Shown here: positions 1-6,261 of the stretch, in pieces
How the letters are laid out: the number at the start of each line of letters is the position of its first letter
Numbering within the stretch: position 1 is the first letter of the stretch
IMG/VR virus record: IMGVR_UViG_3300031758_000010
Span: 1 to 64,000 of that record
Reading direction: 5' to 3' (one strand)
DNA: 64,000 bases
From: a virus
The notes under the pieces: model-generated
The model's database searches: none
Seen by the model: only the letters and a program-made list of their open reading frames with translations
Told to the model about the DNA's origin: nothing
Program-made: the position numbers and the translations under genes

Positions 1-2
1 AA

Positions 3-188
3 GACCAATCAGAACTAATTAATGGTTTACCGTTTGAAAAAGGTGACCAAGATACTTTGGAAGAAGTTTTGACAATATCAGAACCTGAAATGAAGTATTG
101 GGAAAAACGAGGATTACATCCTGATTATATGTATGAATTGGCGGATAAAGGGTGGGAAGAAAAATTAATTCAGTTTGAGTCCGTCTGA
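3..188 (+). CDS. C-terminal end of an unknown protein (partial)
   Basis: The last 61 codons of a gene that enters from the left edge, read in frame from base 3 to a TGA at 186-188. The piece is acidic and rich in Glu, Lys and Trp (for example MKYWEKRG and KGWEEKL) and has no motif I recognise. It converges with the minus-strand gene to its right, and the two stop codons overlap by 24 bases, so there is no room for a separate terminator. Its start and function cannot be judged from this window. Confidence 0.6.
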   Translation, partial: DQSELINGLPFEKGDQDTLEEVLTISEPEMKYWEKRGLHPDYMYELADKGWEEKLIQFESV

Positions 189-482
189 AGATATAATGTA
201 CCAAATATTGTTTAGTTTCAATAGATGAACACATGACCCTTTTTCTAATAAAATTTCATCATATTCTTCATCTATTTTATTTTCGGTACATGAAACAATC
301 ACAGGAGATAATGATTTAATTGTTATTTCATTAGTTTTTTTATTATCTAAAACAACTTTATCCACTGTATTTTTAACCAAAATAAATTCTTCATCACTCG
401 TCCAATATACAGGCTCCTCAACAATTTTTTTAATTGTGTAAACTTTTTGCCCCACTTGTTTTCGTAAAAATTTATTATCCAT
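165..482 (-). CDS. Hypothetical protein, 105 aa
   Basis: I do not recognise this protein. The ATG at 482 is preferred over an upstream TTG at 548 because it lies one base after the stop codon of the preceding minus-strand gene (TAA-T-ATG), a typical coupled arrangement; the longer form would overlap that gene by 65 bases. The protein is mixed Lys/Glu-rich with alternating beta-prone segments and no signal peptide or membrane helix. It is the last gene of the minus-strand block behind the gp13-like neck gene and is probably co-transcribed with it, so a virion or head-tail assembly role is possible but unsupported by any motif. Confidence 0.6.
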   Translation of the reverse strand: MDNKFLRKQVGQKVYTIKKIVEEPVYWTSDEEFILVKNTVDKVVLDNKKTNEITIKSLSPVIVSCTENKIDEEYDEILLEKGSCVHLLKLNNIWYIISSDGLKLN

Positions 483-483
483 A

Positions 484-1605
484 TTAAATAACGTATATTT
501 GTCTCGGCATTGCTGTAAATTTCTTTTGTTTGTTAAGATTTTCGGCAATCAATGCCTCTCTTTCCATTACTTTTTCAGGTTTCAATCTTGTCAAACGACC
601 TTCAGCTCCGATTAATTCTTCAATTAATTTTGATTTTTCATCTTTAGCCTCAGTGGCCAATGAAGCGTAGTCCATTGTTAATTCAGAATCAGGAGTTTTA
701 ATGTTACCACTAAACTTACCTCTTACTCTTGATAAAGTTTCTTTTGCATATGCGAAAAACCACCTACGAACCCATATTTGAGATGGATTATTTAGGTCAA
801 TCCAATTTATTTTTTCAAAAGGTACATCAGATGGTAACTTAATAATATCAGGATTGTCCTTTAAACATTTATCTCTATCGGCACCCTCAACATCATAATA
901 CCAATACCATACTTTTCCTCTCATTAGGGTGGCGTTACCGAAATCAAATTTACCTCCAGGTGTATTCATAAGATGTAACGCCTTTTTACCTTCAGGTAAT
1001 GCGGTTACTCTATATGTTAAATCTCCAGCAATGATTCTTCTTTGAATGTTGATTTCTTGCATTCTTAATAACATGTCGAATGCTGGCATCATAAAGTATG
1101 ACCCTGAATAACCCATCTGAGAATAACCCGCGGGTCCACCTAATCCAACACCACCTAAGGCTCCAAATGACCAAGGGTCAAATAGTAAATTATTTAACTC
1201 GGCCGGAGTAAACCATAAAAGTTCATTAAGTTCTCTATTAGCGGGAATTTCATAAATTTGTTGATTTGGTTGTAGTTGGACATAATCCTTCTTTAACACA
1301 GAATCACCTCCTGTCTGTAAACCAACTATCTTAGAATAGGCATAGGTATATCTTTCTTCATAGTCTAAACTTTTTGTAATAAAAGCCTTTGACAAAGACT
1401 GAGTATCTAAATTAAGTCCATATAACGAGGACCATTGTGACTCTATTAACCAATCTTGTACATATTGTGAATAATCATCAATAGATAATTCTAACAAAGA
1501 GTCTAATTGTTCGTCCTCAAGTTCCACACTTCTAAGTGGGGCACCTAACAAGTGTCTTAATCTCTTATAGAGCTCACTTCTATATGGTTCTTCAATTATG
1601 GCCAT
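484..1605 (-). CDS. Putative neck / head-completion protein (T4 gp13-like), 373 aa
   Basis: Residues 7-60 form a helical region with the pattern found at the start of T4-family gp13 neck proteins: a short helix, LGAP, then a Glu/Asp-rich stretch (VELEDEQLDSLLE) and an aromatic segment. In T4, gp13 and gp14 join the filled head to the tail. The middle holds a Gly/Met/Ser-rich stretch (about residues 150-175) and the C-terminus is charged and helical. The assignment fits position: gp14-like, gp15-like, sheath and tube genes follow in T4 order on the other strand. A TATTTATA element sits 14 nt upstream of the ATG. The family call is from remembered sequence patterns; a different connector family remains possible. 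Confidence 0.5.
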   Translation of the reverse strand: MAIIEEPYRSELYKRLRHLLGAPLRSVELEDEQLDSLLELSIDDYSQYVQDWLIESQWSSLYGLNLDTQSLSKAFITKSLDYEERYTYAYSKIVGLQTGGDSVLKKDYVQLQPNQQIYEIPANRELNELLWFTPAELNNLLFDPWSFGALGGVGLGGPAGYSQMGYSGSYFMMPAFDMLLRMQEINIQRRIIAGDLTYRVTALPEGKKALHLMNTPGGKFDFGNATLMRGKVWYWYYDVEGADRDKCLKDNPDIIKLPSDVPFEKINWIDLNNPSQIWVRRWFFAYAKETLSRVRGKFSGNIKTPDSELTMDYASLATEAKDEKSKLIEELIGAEGRLTRLKPEKVMEREALIAENLNKQKKFTAMPRQIYVI

Positions 1606-1619
1606 TGATTTGTTTATTA

Positions 1620-1627
1620 TATAAATA
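1620..1627 (-). promoter_or_regulatory. Late-promoter-like element (TATTTATA) for gp13-like gene
   Basis: Reads TATTTATA on the minus strand, 14 nt before the ATG at 1605. One of at least 16 similar sites. Confidence 0.55.
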
Positions 1628-1642
1628 TTTACTTAAATAGAA

Positions 1643-2422
1643 TTATTTTTGACCAAAGTTTACAGGTCCTTTTATACTCTCTAAAATTTGGGTTTTTGTG
1701 GTCTTTACTGACTCATTAGTTTCCTTATCAGTTTTCAACTTGTAAAGTTCATTTACAAATTGCCAATTTACTACATCCCAAAAATTTTTAATATACTCGT
1801 CTCTTTTACTTTGGTATTTTAGATAATACGCATGTTCCCAAAGGTCCAAACCTAGCAAAGGATATCCACCATCAATAACATTCATAAGTGGATTATCTTG
1901 ATTGGCGGTTGACATAATCTTTAATTTATTATTCTTGGTTAAGATTAACCAAACCCATCCCGAACCAAATCTATCTTTAGCAGTTTCCTCAAATTCTTGT
2001 TTGAACTCATTAACACTACCAAAATGTTTTTTAATTTTTTCTATAACTTCACCTTCGGCCTTTTGTTTTTTTGGTGACAACATTTTCCAAAACATTGCAT
2101 GATTAAAAGCCCCACCGGCGTTATTTCTAATTTTGTTATTATATCTACTTATTGATTTTACAATTTCCTCGAGTTCAACATCACCATAATCTTTTTTTGA
2201 CAAAGCGTCGTTTAATTTTTTGACATATGTTTTGTAGTGATTGTTATAATGAACATCCATTGTTTTAGAATCAATGAAATTTTTTAAAGAAGAATATGAA
2301 TATGGTAATTTATCGATACCAATTCGTTTCATTTCAGTTATAAGAAAGTTTTGATTATCTTTCTTTTCTTGTAAAATAATTTCTTCCTTAAGTAATTCGG
2401 CTTTAGACTCTAAGTTTTTCAT
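1643..2422 (-). CDS. Fe/Mn superoxide dismutase, Mn-type signature, 259 aa
   Basis: Converts superoxide to hydrogen peroxide and oxygen. All four metal ligands are visible: His58 in the first helix, His108 (FNHAMFW), Asp193 and His197 (DLWEHAYY). The gateway Tyr66 and the dimer-bridging Glu196 are also present. Gly103-Gly104 before the second ligand and Gln175 in NQDNPLM are the Mn-type pattern rather than the Fe-type. About 35 extra residues precede the SOD domain; they are charged and helical, not a signal peptide, and the tail after residue 225 is also longer than usual. The ATG at 2422 is used instead of a TTG one codon upstream. A TATTTATA element lies 16 nt upstream, so expression with late structural genes is inferred. 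Confidence 0.93.
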   Translation of the reverse strand: MKNLESKAELLKEEIILQEKKDNQNFLITEMKRIGIDKLPYSYSSLKNFIDSKTMDVHYNNHYKTYVKKLNDALSKKDYGDVELEEIVKSISRYNNKIRNNAGGAFNHAMFWKMLSPKKQKAEGEVIEKIKKHFGSVNEFKQEFEETAKDRFGSGWVWLILTKNNKLKIMSTANQDNPLMNVIDGGYPLLGLDLWEHAYYLKYQSKRDEYIKNFWDVVNWQFVNELYKLKTDKETNESVKTTKTQILESIKGPVNFGQK

Positions 2423-2438
2423 CAAGATATTTTATAGA

Positions 2439-2446
2439 TATAAATA
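2439..2446 (-). promoter_or_regulatory. Late-promoter-like element for the superoxide dismutase gene
   Basis: GATATTTATATC on the minus strand, with TATTTATA at 2439-2446 and 16 nt to the ATG at 2422. Flanking bases make a short palindrome. Confidence 0.55.
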
Positions 2447-2459
2447 TCTCATTTTAGAC

Positions 2460-4199
2460 TTATAAACGAGAGTTTATTCTATTCATCAATTCTTCTATAA
2501 AATCAGCCTTATCCAAATTATCCCCCATAACAGTATCGATTATATTTTTCTTTTTGGATAACATGTCATAAATAACCCCTTCAATCGTGTTGTCAAAAAT
2601 TGGATAATAAACGGATACTGAATTTTTTTGACCGTATCTATAAGCTCTATCTTCGGCTTGTTGATGATGAGCGGGAACGAAAGATAGGTCGTTGAATATA
2701 ACCGCCTCGGCAGCGGTCAAGGTTAAACCAACTCCTGCAGCCAACAAATTACCCACGAATACTTTAATCTTATCGTTCTCTTGAAATTGGTCAACGGCAT
2801 GTTGTCTCATTGGTTTACTTGTTGACCCATCTAAACGAACCGCTTGTTTACCAAAATGGTCGGCAATTTTATTTAATGTGTCAGTAAAGTTGGTAAAGAC
2901 TATAACTTTTTTATCTTGGTCAATAATATTTTGAATTAATTCTATGGTATCTGAGACTTTTTCATCGGCAATTGTTTGTCTTACTTTCATTAACTTGTTA
3001 AATTGAACAGTTAATGATGATGATTCGTCTTTTCTATTTTCATACCAATTGTAATAATCACCCATCAACTCCTCATAAACTTTTGACTTTAATCTGAGAT
3101 ATACAGGAGAAATAATTTTATCGGGTAAATCTAAAACTTCAGTTTTTAATCTCCTGAGAACCTGTCGAGAAGTCCTATCTCTTAATTCCTCCAAATTTGA
3201 AGCCCCTGTAACATTCCAAACTTTTCTATTTCCGGCCTTAAATTGATATCCTTGACAATATCTTATGGCGTAGGCCATCCAATTTTGAGCAACGGGACTA
3301 TCAATTAAACTTAATAGGTTAAAATAATTCATCGGACGAGATGTCATTGGAGTTCCCGTTAACAACCACAGTCTTTTTACATTTTTGGCAAAACTATTAA
3401 TCAATTTGGTTCTTTGAGCTTGAACATTTTGAACATAGTGAGCCTCATCTATTATAATTAAATCAAAATTTCCTTGGGTTATAGGTGAATTTTGTTTGTC
3501 TTTTAAATCATAAAAATTCTTTATGATATCATAGTTAACAATCACAAAATCATGTTCTAATGAGAAGTTTTTTCCCTCCGCAATATAAACACTCCTATCA
3601 GTGTAGTTTTGAATCTCTCTCATCCAATTAATTTTGAGAGATGCGGGACATATTATTAATACTTTTTGAATACCCGTCTCTAACGCGGCAATAATTGTTG
3701 CGGTGGTTTTACCCAATCCCATGTCGTCAGCCAAAATAAACCTTGTACTACCAACCAATTTTTCAATAGCAATTTTCTGATGTTCTAAAGCGGGTCTATG
3801 TTTATACTTTTCATAGTCAACTGTAACATCTTTAATAACGTGCGTTTTAATTATGGCACCTTTGGGTAACCAAAAATCGTGAAGAGTTTCCCCCGAAAAA
3901 ACTTTACCCCATACATGATATGATTTTTCTTTTTCAACTAATAGTTTCTCAATCCACAATTCAGTAGGTATTTCAGAATAAAGTTTTTCATCGGCAATTT
4001 TCTTAGCAAAATATGGGTCCAAATCAACCCATTTTTTAGCCACTTTCGGAACAACGTCATGATAAGTTGTAATATATTCAGATTGGGCTCTTGTAGGGTA
4101 AAACTTTTTGTTTGATTCTTTTTGAGTTTTTAATCTTAAAATATAATTGTTAGCACCCGAATACGACTCTAAAATATTCAGAGCTCTATTTTCAATCAT
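2460..4199 (-). CDS. SNF2-family DNA helicase/translocase, 579 aa
   Basis: Superfamily 2 ATPase of the SNF2 group, closest in look to SMARCAL1/HARP-like annealing helicases. Seen: a Gln-containing motif (HRPALEHQ, about 134-141), Walker A in DDMGLGKTT (158-166), DEAH (251-254), motif III LLTGTP, and the C-terminal lobe with GVGLTLTAA and an arginine-finger motif QAEDRAYRYGQ. T4 fills a comparable niche with UvsW, which rewinds DNA and restarts forks; that parallel is inference. The ATG at 4199 is chosen over a TTG at 4280 that would run into the divergent neck gene. The 72-base gap to that gene must hold promoters for both directions; the plus-strand one is visible at 4261. Confidence 0.9.
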   Translation of the reverse strand: MIENRALNILESYSGANNYILRLKTQKESNKKFYPTRAQSEYITTYHDVVPKVAKKWVDLDPYFAKKIADEKLYSEIPTELWIEKLLVEKEKSYHVWGKVFSGETLHDFWLPKGAIIKTHVIKDVTVDYEKYKHRPALEHQKIAIEKLVGSTRFILADDMGLGKTTATIIAALETGIQKVLIICPASLKINWMREIQNYTDRSVYIAEGKNFSLEHDFVIVNYDIIKNFYDLKDKQNSPITQGNFDLIIIDEAHYVQNVQAQRTKLINSFAKNVKRLWLLTGTPMTSRPMNYFNLLSLIDSPVAQNWMAYAIRYCQGYQFKAGNRKVWNVTGASNLEELRDRTSRQVLRRLKTEVLDLPDKIISPVYLRLKSKVYEELMGDYYNWYENRKDESSSLTVQFNKLMKVRQTIADEKVSDTIELIQNIIDQDKKVIVFTNFTDTLNKIADHFGKQAVRLDGSTSKPMRQHAVDQFQENDKIKVFVGNLLAAGVGLTLTAAEAVIFNDLSFVPAHHQQAEDRAYRYGQKNSVSVYYPIFDNTIEGVIYDMLSKKKNIIDTVMGDNLDKADFIEELMNRINSRL

Positions 4200-4260
4200 A
4201 TTTTCTATTTGTCCTGTTTCCAAAACAATCTTTAATGTTATAAAAATAGTAAAAATTAGA

Positions 4261-4267
4261 TATTTAT
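4261..4267 (+). promoter_or_regulatory. Late-promoter-like element for gp14-like gene
   Basis: TATTTAT only 4 nt before the ATG at 4272. If the element acts as a -10 box, the transcript would start at or just inside the codon. Confidence 0.5.
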
Positions 4268-4271
4268 CAAT

Positions 4272-4787
4272 ATGGGACAACCAAGAGTACCGATTTCAAG
4301 AATAGGTAAATTTTTCGGAGCGGAGGATTATGACCTTGATATATCAATGGGAGAGGAATGGTTACATGGTGATATGAATTTCACATTGGTTTTGTATAGT
4401 GTTGATAGATATAAGACTAAAACCGATGATGTTTATGGAGAAACTCTAACTGACGGTATAAAGTTTAATCCACCAGTTGAATTTAAGGCATTTGTTCAAA
4501 TAATGGCTCCTGAGAATAAAAATTTGGGAACTTCTAAAATAGAACAAACGGAACCTGGTAATATTAAAATTTCAGTATATCAAAAACATTTGGAGGAACT
4601 TGGGATTGATATAAACTTTGGTGATTACATTGGATATTATGAAACTGAATCACGAGTTAGATACTATACGGTTAATAATGATGGTCGTGTTGTTTCAGAT
4701 AACAAACACACATACGCTGGATATTTACCTTTTTATAGAACAATAACCGCATCACCTGTGACGGATAACGAATTTAGAGGATTATGA
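4272..4787 (+). CDS. Putative neck protein (T4 gp14-like), 171 aa
   Basis: First gene of the rightward run. The sequence begins MGQPRVPISRIGKFFG and later carries GIDINFGDYIGYY followed by a short beta-rich region, a layout like gp14 neck proteins, where an oligomer of gp13/gp14 caps the head. T4 gp14 is longer (256 aa). The call rests mainly on gene order between a gp13-like and a gp15-like gene and on general resemblance. The TATTTAT element ends only 4 nt before the ATG, so a transcript from it would be almost leaderless. The stop overlaps the next ATG (ATGA). Confidence 0.45.
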   Translation: MGQPRVPISRIGKFFGAEDYDLDISMGEEWLHGDMNFTLVLYSVDRYKTKTDDVYGETLTDGIKFNPPVEFKAFVQIMAPENKNLGTSKIEQTEPGNIKISVYQKHLEELGIDINFGDYIGYYETESRVRYYTVNNDGRVVSDNKHTYAGYLPFYRTITASPVTDNEFRGL

Positions 4788-4942
4788 AAATAAAAATAAC
4801 TGAATTACAATTACAAAAATTAACCGAAATGGTTGATTCAGAAAAAGTGGTTTGTGATGAGTGTGGGTGGTCGTGGAAATTATCAGAAGGAGGAGACGAC
4901 CTTTATATCTGTCATAAATGTGGACATAACAATGAAGAATAA
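4784..4942 (+). CDS. Small zinc-ribbon protein, 52 aa
   Basis: A compact ORF between two neck/tail genes, joined to both by stop/start overlaps (ATGA at 4784 and TAATG at 4940-4944), which strongly supports translation. It has two CxxC knuckles, Cys24/Cys27 and Cys43/Cys46, separated by a Trp-rich and acidic loop (WSWKLSEGGDD), the layout of a zinc ribbon. The first 15 residues (MKIKITELQLQKLTE) form a charged helix. Its partner is unknown; the tight coupling suggests a role in head-tail joining or in late transcription. Confidence 0.8.
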   Translation: MKIKITELQLQKLTEMVDSEKVVCDECGWSWKLSEGGDDLYICHKCGHNNEE

Positions 4943-5979
4943 TGCCATTACCTAAAAAAATTAAAAAACATATTCCTTTAACTCAACCTAAGACTTTATT
5001 AAGTAGGAGATATGAACTTGCTGAAAAAATTCAACAAGACGGGACATTTTTACCGAAGTCATTATTACATGCGGATTTGGATAAAGGATTTTTAGATTTT
5101 GTTAAAGATGAGTTAAAAACAATTGTTGATGGTAAAGTGGTCCCAATGGTTGACATTCTTATAACCACTCAAAATTGGGCTCAATTTACAGAAACTTGGA
5201 ATTTCCAAAATTTAGATAAAAACGCGGAACCTCCATTCATTACAGTAGTCAGGGCACCTGAAGTTAAATTTGGAACGAATCCTGCGGTAATGTACAATAT
5301 ACCAAATAGAAAACAATATTTTTATGCTCAAGTTCCGACTTGGGACGGGAATAGACAAGGGTTCGATGTATATAAAATACCACAACCTGTTCCTGTAGAT
5401 ATAACTTATTCTGTGAAAATTATTTGTAATAGAATGAGAGAATTAAACTCATTCAATAAAAATGTCATAGAAAAATTTGCATCAAGACAGGCTTATCAGG
5501 TTATTAAAGGTCATTATATTCCAATTATAATGGGTGAAATTTCTGATGAATCAGTTATGGAACTCGAGAAAAGAAAGTTTTATATACAAAATTATTCATT
5601 TACAATGTTAGGTTTTTTAATTGATGAGAATGAATTTGAGGTGTCACCCGCAATTTCAAGAGTTTTACAATTAACTGAAACTGAAAGAAAAGATGTTAGA
5701 AGGCAAAAGAAAAGAAATTCAAATCCTGATAGCACAACTATGAACATAGATTTTCCTGTGGATGTCGACATTTATACCAAAAAATTTGATTATTCAGTTA
5801 ATGTCAATATTAGTAATCCTGTCAATATATCGTCATATTCGGTTTATATTAATGACAATTATTTTGGTGATGATGTTTTACAAATACAGATTAATAATGG
5901 GGACGTTTTAAAAATATCGGTAGTTAAATCAGATTACTATAGTCAAACATCTATGGTATTCAACAATCTTTTGGTTTAA
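4942..5979 (+). CDS. Putative tail terminator / sheath stabiliser (T4 gp15-like), 345 aa
   Basis: Gene order (after neck, before sheath) and a middle segment of the form PVPVDITYSVKIIC...RMRELNSFN suggest the gp15 family, whose hexamer caps the tail tube and sheath and binds the neck. T4 gp15 is 272 aa; the extra length here is at the C-terminus, after residue 255, where a basic patch (RKDVRRQKKR) is followed by a beta-rich domain of about 80 residues. That extension could be a small Ig-like fold but has no motif I can name. The ATG overlaps the zinc-ribbon stop by one base. Confidence 0.45.
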   Translation: MPLPKKIKKHIPLTQPKTLLSRRYELAEKIQQDGTFLPKSLLHADLDKGFLDFVKDELKTIVDGKVVPMVDILITTQNWAQFTETWNFQNLDKNAEPPFITVVRAPEVKFGTNPAVMYNIPNRKQYFYAQVPTWDGNRQGFDVYKIPQPVPVDITYSVKIICNRMRELNSFNKNVIEKFASRQAYQVIKGHYIPIIMGEISDESVMELEKRKFYIQNYSFTMLGFLIDENEFEVSPAISRVLQLTETERKDVRRQKKRNSNPDSTTMNIDFPVDVDIYTKKFDYSVNVNISNPVNISSYSVYINDNYFGDDVLQIQINNGDVLKISVVKSDYYSQTSMVFNNLLV

Positions 5980-6140
5980 TCCTCACCGTAAATATCTTTT
6001 TTTTCTTTACAGGTTTCAATAATAAGTTTCTCTAAAAACCTATAAATCTTAACTCCTTTCTTGTCACAATAATCTTTTAATAGTTTGTGAACATCTTTTG
6101 AAATCTTTAAATTCTTTATTTCTCGACCGTTCTGCAACAT
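5976..6140 (-). CDS. Small ribbon-helix-helix-like DNA-binding protein, 54 aa
   Basis: Encoded opposite the tail genes in the gap before the sheath gene; its stop overlaps the gp15-like stop. A short strand (IKNLKIS, about 8-14) is followed by two amphipathic helices (about 15-28 and 32-48) separated by KKGVK, the Arc/MetJ ribbon-helix-helix plan. Such proteins dimerise and bind operators. A TATTTATAAAT element lies 35 nt upstream on the minus strand, and a hairpin with a T-run sits between it and the ATG. A role as a phage repressor or transcription modulator is inference. Confidence 0.7.
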   Translation of the reverse strand: MLQNGREIKNLKISKDVHKLLKDYCDKKGVKIYRFLEKLIIETCKEKKDIYGED

Positions 6141-6146
6141 AAGATA

Positions 6147-6170
6147 AAAAAGGCAGAAAATAGTCTGCCC
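6147..6170 (-). terminator. Hairpin with T-run in the leader of the ribbon-helix-helix gene
   Basis: On the minus strand, GGCAGA and TCTGCC pair around a short loop and are followed by six T, ending just before the ATG at 6140. It looks like an intrinsic terminator placed between promoter element and gene, so it could be an attenuator, or a stabilising 5' stem-loop if transcription starts just before it. Confidence 0.45.
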
Positions 6171-6175
6171 AATTT

Positions 6176-6182
6176 ATAAATA
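6176..6182 (-). promoter_or_regulatory. Late-promoter-like element for ribbon-helix-helix gene
   Basis: TATTTATAAAT on the minus strand, 35 nt before the ATG at 6140, followed by a hairpin with a T-run. Confidence 0.5.
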
Positions 6183-6219
6183 CTTATCATAAAGTCAAGA
6201 ATTTTGGTTTTTTCTCAAA

Positions 6220-6226
6220 TATTTAT
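6220..6226 (+). promoter_or_regulatory. Late-promoter-like element for tail sheath gene
   Basis: ATATTTATCTATAAA, 35 nt before the sheath ATG. The leader between is A-rich (TAACAAAAAAATTAATA), with no Shine-Dalgarno sequence. Confidence 0.6.
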
Positions 6227-6261
6227 CTATAAAAATAAATTAACTAACAAAAAAATTAATA

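Noticed and set aside
1902-2102. Plus-strand ORF inside the superoxide dismutase gene
   Set aside because: Shadow of a gene with intact catalytic residues on the other strand.
2423-4280. Longer upstream starts at TTG codons (2425 for SOD, 4280 for the SNF2 helicase, and likewise 548 for the small unknown gene)
   Set aside because: They are TTG codons, and at 4280 and 548 they would overlap neighbouring genes; good ATG codons at 2422, 4199 and 482 fit the spacing better.
5980-6261. tRNA or structured RNA in the gap before the sheath gene
   Set aside because: No cloverleaf is visible; the gap is explained by the minus-strand small gene, one hairpin and two promoter-like elements.
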